This document shows positions 13,484-22,692 of a stretch of DNA of 64,000 nucleotides, one piece after another. Under the pieces are notes generated by a model. That model did no database searches, was not told where the DNA came from, and worked only from the letters and a program-made list of their open reading frames with translations. Source of the DNA: Fistularia commersonii (lineage: Eukaryota; Chordata; Actinopteri; Syngnathiformes; Fistulariidae); the NCBI GenBank assembly GCA_037954325.1, contig JBBMNZ010000095.1:58501-122500 (forward strand). Direction: 5' to 3'. The position numbers were made by a program, and so were the translations under genes. Numbering within the stretch: position 1 is the stretch's first letter; every line of letters begins with the position of its first letter.

Positions 13484-14093
13484 GTTTATGTGTGTGTGAG
13501 AGTTTGTTTTGGTGGGTGGGTGGGGGGGGGGTTCCCGCGGACTGGGAGTACCTGGGCCACGAGCGGATGAGCTGAGGAGCGGAGGAGGGCAGATGCCCGG
13601 CCTTGATTCGCTTATGTCCAGCGGTTCGGGAGTTCCAGGGCCCAAAGCGGAGGAGCGGAGGACAGCAAAAGCCCTGTCCGCAATTCACCTGAGTCTGGCG
13701 GATCGGTAGTGCCTGGTTCCGCAGCGGAGGAGCGGAGGAGCTGAGAAGCGGAGGAGCGGAGGAGATGTTTCTCTTCTCAGAGGCGGCGAGGGGGGGGGGG
13801 GGAGCAGGACCCCTTACCCTTATCCCCCGGACGTTTGAGTGGAGCTCCCGGACTTCCGGGCACGCACATGCGAATGACTGGATGACCGGGAGTGCCAGGG
13901 CCTGGAGCGGATGAGCAGAGGAGAGGCGGAGGGCAGAAGCCCGGCCCAGTTCGGGAGTTCCAGGGTCCAAAGCGGGGGAGCGAAGAAGCGGAGGAGAGCA
14001 GAAGAGCAGAATTCACCGAAGTCCCGCAGATCGGGAGTTCCAGGGCCCGGAGCGGAAGAGCGGAGGAGCGGAGGAGCGGAGCAAAGCGGAAGC
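13237..14093. repeat. Module 2 array, continued, with long (TG)n tract
   Basis: The array resumes in phase with the sequence left at 12,840. A (TG)n tract of about 80 bp lies near 13,404-13,480, followed by GGGTGGGTGGGGG and octamer sequence. A G-run at about 13,790-13,802 precedes the last monomer. The array ends CGGAGCAAAGCGGAAGCCCG at 14,094, directly joined to L1-like sequence; the same junction recurs near 21,925 and 37,648. Confidence 0.85.
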
Positions 14094-14626
14094 CCGTCTT
14101 AACAACAAGGAAATTACAGATGAGGCTATAATTTCCACAGAAATCTTTAAATTCTATAGCCACCTATACACTTCGACATTATCAAAAAGCGATTGTGACT
14201 CCTTTCCAACAAATATTCCTCAATATATCCCAAAAATAAACAACAACAAACAACATATGTTTGTTTTGTATATGTTTATATATAAACAACAAAAAATATA
14301 CAGTTTGATGTCCGAGATTCCTTGTGAATCGCCAACTTAATTACATGTTGTATTCCCCTTGCAATCTTTTTTCGTTTTAATTTTTTATTTTGTCTATCTA
14401 TTGATTTAATTATTTCCTTTTAATTTCTTTTTTTGTCTAGCATTGTAAATTTCTCACAAACCGTTAACACTATTAACTTCTGATTACATACAGACCGAAT
14501 GTCCTTATGTCCATTGCTTCCTCATGCCTGGTTGTTTCATTGACATTCAGTTCTACCTTGCCATGTTTATTTGTACATTTGTATATTTGTGTGTACTATT
14601 TATGTTCAATTAAAAAAAAAAAAAAA
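14094..14626 (+). mobile_element. Internally deleted L1-like element: ORF2 scrap, 3' UTR and poly(A)
   Basis: The first 150 bp translate as an L1/Tx1-type ORF2 linker (ITDEAIISTEIFKFYSHLYT), the region between endonuclease and reverse transcriptase. It then passes directly to an AT-rich non-coding 3' region with no RT. The element ends TATGTTCAATT plus a 15-bp poly(A) at 14,612-14,626. A 16-bp perfect palindrome TGTTTATATATAAACA lies at 14,273-14,288. Identical architecture occurs at 21,916-22,336 and 37,650-38,179, so this looks like a recurrent non-autonomous derivative, although segmental duplication could also explain it. Confidence 0.75.
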
Positions 14627-15085
14627 AGAATGAGAGGCTGAGAAAATCTCCATGTCTCTCTCTCTCCCCCCCTTAATGTCCCCCCCCCCCTCTTCCTCAC
14701 GGCGGCCGACGCAATGTGATTCTCGCCGTTGTTGTGGAAGTAGGGTAAAGGATTCCCCGCGTCGGTGCGAGCGATGCGTTTCAAGGCGTATTGCATGTGT
14801 GTATGGAGGGGGGGGGTCTACAGGATACCGCAGGCCGGCAATGGTGCACCTTCTCCGGACATCGATCCCCGAAACGTCGGCGTGGAGCTCCCGGAGCAGC
14901 CGGCGTGTACATGTGAATGAATGGAGGAGCTAATGTGTGTTTGGGGGGTGGTGGTGGTGGTGGTGGTGGTGTGTGGGGGGGGGCGTTTCGGCTAATGCTA
15001 TCAGCACAGCTATGATTATCCCCAGAACGTTGAGAACGAGCTCCCGGAACTCCAGACATGCGTATATAAAAGAGTGGAATTAAGG
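14627..15085 (+). repeat. 'Module 3' block after the poly(A)
   Basis: It starts GAATGAGAGGCTGAGAAAAT, passes a (TC) stretch and a C-run, then GTAAAGGATTCCCCGCGTCG and GGTGCACCTTCTCCGGACAT. Next come GAAACGTCGGCGTGGAGCTC, ACATGTGAATGAATGGAGGA, a (GTG)n tract and GCTAATGCTATCAGCACAGC. The order matches module 2 segment by segment, so the two are diverged homologues. A second small copy (GAACGTTGAGAACGAGCTCC) follows before the (TG)n. No gene is seen. Copies are at 18,354, 38,180 and 63,409 and, reversed, at 31,529 and 50,651. Confidence 0.75.
15063..15072 (+). promoter_or_regulatory. TATA-like box in module 3
   Basis: TATATAAAAG lies 14 to 23 bp before the (TG)n tract and about 60 bp before the L1-like coding scrap. 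The same box is kept at 18,466-18,475 and 38,599-38,608. Whether it works as a promoter cannot be told from sequence. Confidence 0.4.
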
Positions 15086-15130
15086 CGTGTGTGTGTGTGT
15101 GTGTGTCTGTGTGTGTGTGTGTGTGTGTGT
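15086..15130. repeat. (TG)n tract
   Basis: Simple dinucleotide repeat with single interruptions, lying between module 3 and the L1 ORF2 fragment. The same position is occupied by longer (TG)n at 18,487-18,597 and 38,615-38,698. Confidence 0.9.
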
Positions 15131-15250
15131 CGGACAGAAATAATGTTGGGGACAGAAATTGTTATTAGCCAGCTGGCAGATGACACAACCTTAGTTTTGA
15201 AAAATGAACATCAAGTCCCAATAAGTGTTGAAAAAATTAAAACATTCTCC
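15131..15250 (+). pseudogene. L1-like ORF2 fragment (RT active-site segment)
   Basis: About 40 codons survive. They include the LADDTTLVLK motif, the catalytic Ala-Asp-Asp of an L1/Tx1-clade reverse transcriptase, and the following NEHQVPISVEKIKTFS stretch. Sequence breaks off at ACATTCTCC and continues as module 3. It begins at exactly the same base after the (TG)n as the longer copies at 18,598 and 38,700. Confidence 0.75.
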
Positions 15251-15329
15251 CGGAGCAGCCGGCGTGGACATGTGAATGAATGGAGGAGCTAATGTGTGTG
15301 TGGTGGTGGTGGGGGGGGGGGCGTTTCGG
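15251..15329 (+). repeat. Module 3 fragment with G-run
   Basis: CGGAGCAGCCGGCGTGGACA through GAGGAGCTAATGTGTG, a (GTG)n and a G-run, then GCGTTTCGGC, joined to copia B integrase sequence. The reverse complement of this junction is at 31,529 and 50,651. Confidence 0.7.
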
Positions 15330-15570
15330 CTTGACGGGAAAGATACCAAATGTGTCACAAATGCAAAAGTTTGGTGCTGTGTGCTATGCATACAAGCACA
15401 ACAAAAAGAAACTTGACTCAAGAGGTGAGAAGGGAGTTTTCATTGGATATGCCAAAAATAGTCCAGCTTATTTTGTATATTATCCAAATAGTGAAAGAGT
15501 ACTAAAACAGACTGCTAAAATTTGTGTCGAACCCATCTCCAGAGCAACAAACCCAGACAGAGATGAGCTC
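15330..15570 (+). pseudogene. Copia family B integrase C-terminal fragment
   Basis: The frame reads from IPNVSQMQKFGAVCYAYKHN through KKLDSRGEKGVFIGY to a Tyr-rich segment. This is the C-terminal part of a copia integrase, corresponding to residues ~195-255 of the second open frame of copia A at 52,866. The catalytic DDE core is absent. The frame runs into the (GAT)n tract, where it meets stops. Reversed copies are at 31,276-31,528 and 50,387-50,650. Confidence 0.85.
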
Positions 15571-15575
15571 AGACC

Positions 15576-15576
<1 letters not shown>

Positions 15577-15655
<79 letters not shown>
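15577..15655. repeat. (GAT)n trinucleotide tract
   Basis: About 26 uninterrupted GAT/ATG units occupy the position of the acidic linker between integrase and reverse transcriptase in copia elements. In the frame coming from integrase it reads TGA stops. Reversed versions of different length are at 31,203-31,275 and 50,287-50,386. Confidence 0.95.
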
Positions 15656-15659
15656 CAGT

Positions 15660-16545
15660 TAGACATTTAAAGAGGCAAGGAGTTCCCTCAATGCTGACAA
15701 GTGGATGAAATCTATGGACGAAGAGATGGAGTCATTGAGAGAGAAGAACACTTTTACCCTAACACAGCTACCCCAAGGCAAGTGTGCAGTGGGGGTGGGG
15801 GTAGGGGGTGGGGGGCGTAAGCGCTAAAAAGAAATGAAGATGGCACAAACAAATATAAAGCTCGGTATGTTGCTAAGGGCTACAGTCAAAAGTATGGCAC
15901 GGATTTCGAGGAAACATTTTCTCCAACAGCAAATATGACAAGTGTGAGGGTGTTTATGCAGAAATCAGTTCCGGAAAATTTGTTCTTACACCAAATGGAT
16001 GTAAAGACAGCCTATCTTCATGCACCCATAGATTGTGAGCTCTGTGTAGAACAACCAGAAGGGTATGAAGTGACAAATAAAAAACAGAAGCTGGTGTGTA
16101 AACTTAAAAAGTCACTATACGTCCCTGAACAAGCCGGTCGTCATTGGGATCTGATGCTCCATTCTTACTTGATTGACAATGACTTTATTCAGAATGAAGC
16201 AGATCATTGTGTTTATGTCAAAGAAAACCAAAATGACAAGGTCATCATCATAATATGGGTAGATGATTTAATCATAGCTGCGAGTGATGAGGAAGTAATG
16301 AAAGAGGTGAAAATCATGCTTACAGCTAGATTTAAAATGAAGGACATGGGCAAAGTGATCAAAATCAATACCCAGAAAATATGTCAGTCAGAAGAGTGTG
16401 TTAAGATGTCACAAAGAAAATATGTGGAAAGGTAGCCCTACAGTATTGTCCAACACAAGAGATGCCGGCACATGTTATGACAAAGCCTGCATCACAGTTT
16501 AAGTTGTTGAATTTTTCAAAGTTGTTGTTTGTTGTTTGGGTCATG
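15660..16545 (+). pseudogene. Copia B reverse transcriptase fused to polyprotein C-terminus, RNase H missing
   Basis: From about 15,665 the reading gives TFKEARSSLNADKWMKSMDE, interrupted by a G-rich slip near 15,790-15,825. The open part (15,935-16,435) holds FLHQMDVKTAYLHAPID and IIWVDDLIIAAS, the copia RT metal-binding motifs. After KMSQRKYVE the sequence jumps to ALQYCPTQEMPAHVM, the extreme C-terminus of a copia polyprotein. The roughly 200-residue RNase H region is therefore deleted, and a stop lies at the joint. A working enzyme is not expected. Confidence 0.85.
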
Positions 16546-16590
16546 AGTATTTTATTTTGATGTAAATGGGCAAAGATACCAATAATATGA

Positions 16591-16675
16591 GAGCAAGTGG
16601 GGGCGTTGTTAACTGAGAAATATGCTCTCAATTATTTTCCGTTTTATTTCCAAGGGCCAGTCTCAGCTTCCGGTC
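16591..16675 (+). repeat. Polypurine tract and first 69 bp of copia B 3' LTR
   Basis: GAGCAAGTGGGGGCG is a purine-rich primer site directly before TGTTAACTGAG at 16,607, where the LTR begins. The LTR matches the fuller copy at 39,772 up to GCTTCCGGTC (16,675), then switches to the BRM block. Every other partial copia B LTR in the window breaks at this same base, except those at 62.9 and 63.7 kb. Confidence 0.8.
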
Positions 16676-17159
16676 AACAGGATCCCGCAGACCGGCCAAG
16701 GTGCACCTTCTTCGGACACGGATCCCCGTGACGTCGGCGTGAAGCTCCGGGAGCACCAGACATGCACATATGAATAAGCGAAGGAGTCAACTCCATAAGT
16801 CCTCCACTCACGGCCTCGGTGTCACTGAATCGAGCAATTTGGTTTTTAATGTTTAAAAATCGGCTTAACATTGAGGTCGAAAACACAGCGGTATCGTTAA
16901 AATACAGTAACAGGGTGATAACATCCATGTAAGAAGTGGAGGGGGATTTATTGCACTCACGGCCCCACTCGTTTATTCCTCTCATACACAGCAGCCAGAT
17001 CACCTGCTGGAGCTCCAAGCGCTGTGCACAGTCGGATGCCGCCATCTAGCGGACATAAAATGTAAGGAAGCGGAGGGAGAAAGCCATCCGGTGTTCCCCG
17101 AGTAGCGGCGACGAACGAGTTTAGAGCCGTGGAGAAGGTTTGCTTACCCCCCAACCTCT
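16676..17159 (-). repeat. BRM block, copy 1 (123-codon open frame, function unknown)
   Basis: Read on the minus strand this ~480-bp block runs from GGAGAAGGTTTGC through a CCGCTAGATGGCGG site to GTGTCCGAAGAAGGTGCACC. A 123-codon frame starting MAASDCAQRLELQQVIW occupies 16,674-17,045. I do not recognise the protein. Its last ~30 residues are read antisense through a module 3-like segment, which argues against a genuine protein. Seven other copies are at 25,763, 27,456, 29,691, 42,719, 44,364, 47,105 and 48,786. Confidence 0.6.
17039..17052 (-). promoter_or_regulatory. CTCF-like core motif in BRM
   Basis: CCGCTAGATGGCGG on the minus strand fits the vertebrate CTCF core CCRSYAGRKGGCRS at all 14 positions. 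Other intact copies are at 25,857-25,870 (+), 29,806-29,819 (+), 43,058-43,071 (-), 44,727-44,740 (-), 47,213-47,226 (+) and 48,901-48,914 (+). The copy at 27,570-27,583 has GGC changed to GAC. Binding is inferred only. Confidence 0.4.
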
Positions 17160-17353
17160 CTTTCTTACTTCTTCTTCTTCTTCTTCTTATTCTTCTTCTT
17201 CTTCTTCTTCTTCTTCTTCTTCTTCTTCTTCTTCTTCTTCTTCTTCTTCTTCTTCTTCTTCTTCTTCCCCTTCTTCTTCTTCTTCTTCTTCTTCTTCTTC
17301 TTCTTCTTCTTCTTCTTCTTCTTCTTCTTCTTCTTCTTCTTCTTCTTCTTCTT
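17160..17353. repeat. (TTC)n tract, the expanded tail of an RTE element
   Basis: About 60 TTC units with two interruptions (TAT near 17,190 and CCC near 17,267). It directly follows, on the minus strand, the 3' end of an RTE LINE, whose unexpanded copy at 23,674 carries only about five units. Its frames give poly-Ser, poly-Leu, poly-Arg or poly-Lys and are not genes. Confidence 0.95.
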
Positions 17354-17794
17354 TTGTCTTTTCCCGTCAGGTGTGGCCACAGCGAGTCAACTTTCTCCAT
17401 CTAACCCTATTCTCCGTATCCTCCTCTCTCACACCAACTACCTTCATATCCTCTCTCACCACGTCCATAAATCCTCTCTTTGGTCTTCCTCGAGACCTCT
17501 TGCCTTGCAGCTCCAATTCCAGCATCCGTCTACCAATATATTCTCTATCCCTCCTCTGTACATGACCGAACCATCTCAGTCTGGCTTCTCTGACCTTCTC
17601 TCCAAAACATCGAACATGTGCTGTTCCTCTGATACTCATTCCTGATCCTATCAATCCTGGTCACTCCGTAAGAGAACCTCAACATCTTCATATCTGCAAC
17701 CTCTAGTTCTGCCTGCTGTCTTTTTGTCATTGTAACAGTTTCTAGTCCATACATCATCGCTGGTCTCACCACTGTCTTGTACACCTTTGTACAC
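17354..17794 (-). pseudogene. RTE LINE 3' end (ORF C-terminus)
   Basis: On the minus strand the frame gives KVYKTVVRPAMMYGLETV, then, after a 2-bp loss near 17,632, LRWFGHVQRRDREYIGRRML and RGRPKRGFMDVVREDMK. This is the C-terminal part of an RTE-clade ORF, followed by a CTGACGGGAAAAGAC-type 3' end and the GAA tail. It is 5'-truncated at KVYKT and joined there to copia B. Confidence 0.85.
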
Positions 17795-17795
17795 C

Positions 17796-18353
17796 TTGGT
17801 AATGGGCAACCCCGTATCTGACCGTGTGACACAGCCAAGCAGTGCAGACAATGTGAGACGATCAACTAGAACCAAAAAGAAGCCCAGTTACTTTAATAGT
17901 TATGTGACTAGTGCTATTGACGATGACCAAGTGTTCACTAACATTGACTACTGTTATAGACTGGCGTGTGGTGTCCCACAGACATTTAAAGAGGCAAGGA
18001 GTTCACTTAATGCTGACAAGTGGATGAAATCTATGGACGAAGAGATGGAGTCATTGAGAGAGAAGAACACTTTTACCCTAACACAGCTACCCCAAGGCAA
18101 GTGTGCAGTGGGGGTGGGGGTGGGGGGTGGGGGGCGTAAGCGCTAAAAAGAAATGAAGATGGCACAAACAAATATAAAGCTCGGTATGTTGCTAAGGGCT
18201 ACAGTCAAAAGTATGGCACGGATTTCGAGGAAACATTTTCTCCAACAGCAAATATGACAAGTGTGAGGGTGTTTATGCAGAAATCAGTTCCGGAAAACTT
18301 GTTCTTACACCAAATGGATGTAAAGACAGCCTATCTTCATGCACCCATAGATT
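17796..18353 (+). pseudogene. Copia B RT N-terminal fragment
   Basis: Starts at the PVSDRVTQPSSADNVRRSTR linker, with NIDYCYRLACGVPQTFKEAR and the RT thumb-side segment. A G-rich slip near 18,110-18,138 breaks the frame. It ends within FLHQMDVKTAYLHAPID, where (TGG)n and module 3 take over, so the catalytic WVDD is missing. Confidence 0.85.
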
Positions 18354-18519
18354 GGTGGTGGTGGTGGTGGTGTGTGGGGGGGGGGGCCTTTCGGCTAATG
18401 CTATCAGCACAGCTATGATTATTCCCAGAACGTTGAGAACGAGCTCCCGGAACTCCAGACATGCGTATATAAAAGAGTGGAATTAAGGTGTGTGTGAGTG
18501 TGTGTGTGTGTGAGTGTGT

Positions 18520-18596
<77 letters not shown>

Positions 18597-18597
18597 G
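18354..18597 (+). repeat. Module 3 fragment with TATA-like box and (TG)n
   Basis: (GTG)n, G-run, GCTAATGCTATCAGCACAGC, GAACGTTGAGAACGAGCTCC, TATATAAAAG at 18,466-18,475, then about 110 bp of (TG)n. The (TG)n runs without a gap into L1 ORF2, giving an artificial open frame that starts in poly-Cys-Val. Confidence 0.85.
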
Positions 18598-20141
18598 GAC
18601 AGAAATAATGTCGGGGACAGAAATTGTAATTAGCCTGCTGGCAGATGACACAACCTTAGTTTTGAAAAATGAACATCAAGTCCCAATAAGCGTTGAAAAA
18701 ATTAAAACATTCTCCAAGGCTTCAGGATTGTCATTAAACTTAAAGAAATGCAAACTTCTTGAGCTGCATGACTCACCACTAAAGGAAATCAGCAATGTTC
18801 CTATCAAATCAGAAATAAAATACTTGAGCATTTTCCTATCTAAGGACCAAAAGTTAAATCAGTCCAGGAACATTGAATCTAAACTGAATCAAAGTAAAGC
18901 TAAATTGAATATATGGCTCCAAAGAGATTTATCAATATTAGGCCCGATATATTTGACTAAAATGGAATGTTTATCCAGATGTATATACCCAGTGTATTCC
19001 AATGCTGCTCCAAATCAACTCATAAAATCTATTAACCAAATAAATTTCAACTTTATCTGGAGGAACAGACCACACCATCTAAAAAAATCACATATGGGGA
19101 AAGAAACAAGTGAAGGAGGGCTGAAAGTGATAGAGTTGGACTGCCTGAATGGGACATTGAAGGTGAACTGGTTGAAATCCTGGATCAAACATCATCATTT
19201 TTTCTGGTATTGTACTCCAAACTACTTATTCAACAAAGTCGGTGGCCTAAGTCTTGTGCTTATCTCTGACTTGGATATCAACAAGATTCCTGTCCAATTT
19301 TCAGAGTTCCATAAACAAATACTATTATACTGGAAAATGATATATGTACACAATTTCTCACCACACAGTACAATAATTTGGAACAATAGATATGTACTGC
19401 GTGGCAACAAACCTCTGTTTTACAAGGAATGCTTTGAGAAAGGTATATGGTCAATAATTGACTTGATGGATGACAATGGCAGTCGTCTAGACTATGAACA
19501 GTTCTGTACTACACACAGATTTAAGCCTCCCATATTAGAGTTGATAAAGTTACGAAACGCACTGCCTCGACAATTTGTATTCCTGACCAAAAATATAATG
19601 ACGCACCGAACCGTACAACCACAGTTACCCCGACTATCACTCCAGGGAATCTCAATTCTGGACAGAAAGTGCAGCAACTCCTTTATTAGGACATGTTTCA
19701 CAGGAAACTTGTTCCCTGGACGTCAAAACAAAAATAATATTTGAAATAAATTTGATAAGGAATCGACTGCCACGCTGCAAACTATGTGTCTGACTCTACC
19801 CATACCCCCCAAGGCAAGAAGAGACCCACTTCTAAATTATGAATGACATCTACCCATCTAAGGAATTATTGCGGGTACGCTTTACTTTTGAAGATAATAT
19901 TTGTACATTTTGTGAAGACAACATTGAAACCATTGACCATATATTTTTTCTCATTCTCATTCCATCGTCACCAGTTTCCCTCTCAAAAGATGATATCACA
20001 TTTGGTTTACTTATAAGCAACATAACAGATGAACTCTGTGTCAATGTTCTTTTAGGCCTGGCCAAGTTCTTCATTCACAAAAACAGAATGCAAAAATGCT
20101 CCCCAAATTTTAATTTCTTCATAAACGATTTTGAATTATAA
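18598..20141 (+). pseudogene. L1/Tx1-like ORF2, reverse transcriptase core to C-terminus
   Basis: Coding similarity starts just before LADDTTLVLK (RT Ala-Asp-Asp) and continues through KASGLSLNLKKCKLL and NFIWRNRPHHLKKSH to the C-terminal region. The frame is open to 19,744, is lost for ~95 bp, and resumes at 19,839 with FMNDIYPSKELL-type sequence and CTFCEDNIETIDHIFF, the Cys-rich end of L1 ORF2. The endonuclease and the first two-thirds of RT are absent and replaced by the (TG)n tract. It cannot encode an active enzyme. Confidence 0.85.
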
Positions 20142-20735
20142 AAAAAAATCCTTAAAACTTATGGAAAAATCCAAAAACTAAAAAATATACAGTTACCCAT
20201 GTCTGAGATTCCTTTTTTTGGAAAAAAAGAAAAACAACTTAATTACATGTTATATTCCCCTTGCAATTTTTTTTTCGTTTTAATTTTTTATTTGTCTATC
20301 TATTGATTTAATTATTTCCTTTTAATTTCTTTTTTTGTCTAGCACTGTAAATTTCTCACAAACCGTTAACACTATTAACTTCTGATTACATACAGAACAA
20401 ATGTCCTTATGTCCGTTGCTTCCTCATCCCTGGTTGTTTCACTGACATTCAGTTCTACCTTGCCATGTTTATTTGTACATTTGTATATTTGTGTGTACTA
20501 TTTATGTTCAATTAAAAACAGTTTGATGTCTGAGATTCCTTGTGAACGGCCAACTTAATTACATGTTATATTCCCCTTACAATTTTTTTTTTTAGTTTTT
20601 AATTTTATTTTTCTATCTATTTATTTAATTATTTCCTTTTAATTTTCTGTTTTTGTCTAGCATTAAAAATTTCTCGCAAACCGTTAACACTATTAACTTC
20701 TGATTACATACAGAACGAATGCCCTTATGTCCCCC
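20142..20735 (+). other. L1-like 3' UTR, two partial copies in tandem
   Basis: AT-rich non-coding sequence follows the ORF2 stop. The first copy ends TATGTTCAATTAAAAA at about 20,517 and the second restarts at CAGTTTGATGTCTGAGATTC. Both match the 3' region at 14,290-14,626. The second copy is cut at 20,733 by a C-run. Confidence 0.75.
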
Positions 20736-21177
20736 CCCCCCCCCCCGTCCCCCCCGCTTTTTCCTTACGGTGGCAGACACTGAGATCAAAAGCAAATGGG
20801 TGTCATTGTAATGCAGTAACAGGGTGATAACAGCCGTGTTTGAAGTGTGTAGGGGCTTATAGGAGAGCAGAAGCACGTCACGCTATTCGCCTGAGTTCGG
20901 AGGATCGGGAGTACCAGGGCCCATAGCGGAGGAGCAGAGGAGTTGAGAAGCGGAGGAGCGGAGTTATGTTTCTCTTCTCAAAGGCGGGGAAGCTTGGGGC
21001 CAGCAGGACCCCTTAGACCGGCCAATGTGAGCCTTCTCCGGACATAGATCACCCGGACGTATGACTGGAGCTCCCGTACCTCTGGGCACACACATATGTG
21101 AATGAGTGGATGAGCTAATGTTTGTTTTGTTGTGGATACGTTTCGGCCAATGCTATTAGCACAGCTATGATGAGTTC

Positions 21178-21230
<53 letters not shown>

Positions 21231-21242
21231 GGTGTGTGTCTG

Positions 21243-21291
<49 letters not shown>

Positions 21292-21915
21292 GTTTATGTG
21301 TGTGTGAGAGTTTGTTTTGGTGGGTGGGTGGGGATGGGGGGGTTCCCGCGGACTGGGAGTACCAGGGCCTCGAGCGGATGAGCTGAGGAGCGGAGGAGGG
21401 CAGATGCCCGGCCTTGATTCGCTTATGTCCAGCGGTTCGGGAGTTCCAGGGCCCAAAGCGGAGGAGCGGAGGACAGCAAAAGCCCTGTCCGCAATTCACC
21501 TGAGTCTGGCGGATCGGTAGTACCTGGTTCCGCAGCGGAGGAGCGGAGGAGCTGAGAAGCGGAGGAGCGGAGGAGATGTTTCTCTTCTCAGAGGCGGCGA
21601 GGGGGGGGGGGGGGGGGGGGAGCAGGACCCCTTACCCTTATCCCCCGGACGTTTGAGTGGAGCTCCCGGACCTCCGGGCACGCACATGCGAATGACTGGA
21701 TGACAAGGAGTGCCAGGGCCTGGAGCGGATGAGCAGAGGAGAGGCGGAGGGCAGAAGCCCGGCCCAGTTCGGGAGTTCCAGGGTCCAAAGCGGGGGAGCG
21801 AAGAAGCGGAGGAGAGCAGAAGAGCAGAAGACTGGCCCGGAATTCACCGAAGTCCCGCAGATCGGGAGTTCCAGGGCCCGAGCGGAAGAGCGGAGGAGCG
21901 GAGCAAAGCGGAGCA
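20736..21915. repeat. C-run, BRM-like scrap and module 2 array
   Basis: A C-run at about 20,731-20,747 is followed by GCAGTAACAGGGTGATAACA, which matches part of the BRM block. Two module 2 monomers follow, with (TG)n at about 21,180-21,302 and a G-run near 21,600-21,620. The region from 21,300 to 21,920 closely matches 13,500-14,090. No gene is seen. Confidence 0.8.
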
Positions 21916-22336
21916 AAGCGGAAGCCCGTCTTAACAACAAGGAAATTACAGATGAAGCTATAATTTCCACAGAAATCTTTAAATTATATAGCCACCTATA
22001 CACTTCGACATTATCAAAAAGCGATTGTGACTCCTTTCCAACAAATATTCCTCAATATATCCCAAAAATAAACAACAACAAACAACATATGTTTGTTTTG
22101 TATATGTTTATATATAAACAACAAAAAATATACAGTTTGATGTCTGAGATTCCTTGTGAATCGCCAACTTAATTATATGTTGTATTCCCCTTGCAATCTT
22201 TTTTCGTTTTAATTTTTTATTTGTCTATCTATTGATTTAATTATTTCCTTTTAATTTATTTTTTTGTCTAGCATTGTAAATTTCTCACAAACCGTTAACA
22301 CTATTAACTTCTGATTACATACAGAACGAATGTCCT
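21916..22336 (+). mobile_element. Internally deleted L1-like element, interrupted by a copia A LTR
   Basis: Same array junction, ORF2 scrap and 3' UTR as at 14,094. It stops at GAACGAATGTCCT (22,336), where a minus-strand copia A LTR begins. GTCCT at 22,332-22,336 is the half target-site duplication whose partner flanks the 5' LTR at 32,026. Confidence 0.75.
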
Positions 22337-22692
22337 TGATGCGTTTAAGTTTGCAGCTTCTTCGTTTTCCATGTTTCGGAAGGAATTCACAAGTTTGCCT
22401 TGTTTGAATCGTCTTTTATTTTCTTCTTCACAGCTCCGGGAATCAACATCGGTTAGCCATGGGACATGTACAGTACAGAGTGAGGGAAAAATTCCCGCCA
22501 GCACCGCTATACCAAAAAAAAAACACTGACGTAGAAGTTAACGTCAAGTTAGCTGAACAGTCGCGAAAAACTAAAACAAGTCCCAAACCTTGTCATAAAG
22601 TGCCATGCATTTCCTGAGAGTAGATACAAATACAACATATGTATACTAGAATGTAAACTCAAATAAAACTAATGAGATCACCTATCTCAACA
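22337..22692 (-). repeat. Copia A 3' LTR (356 bp, minus strand)
   Basis: The full 356-bp LTR on the minus strand begins TGTTGAGATAGG at 22,692 and ends ...AACGCATCA at 22,337, one base different from the usual AACGCAACA. The purine tract AGAGGGGG lies immediately upstream. A candidate poly(A) signal AATAAA is conserved in this LTR family. The flank is GTCCT on the + strand. Confidence 0.9.

Noticed and set aside
8300..13970. Open frames of poly-His-Thr or poly-Cys-Val
   Set aside because: They are translations of (TG)n/(CA)n tracts with flanking repeat sequence.
8099..14093. CRISPR-like array
   Set aside because: The regular repeats have no unique spacers of constant length and the context is eukaryotic retroelements.
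17129..17565. Poly-Ser, poly-Leu, poly-Arg, poly-Lys and poly-Glu frames at all GAA/TTC tracts
   Set aside because: Artefacts of the trinucleotide tail of the RTE; none has a bounded gene structure.
20736..20760. C-runs and G-runs as functional elements
   Set aside because: Lengths differ between near-identical copies and they mark repeat borders; likely slippage, possibly sequencing error.
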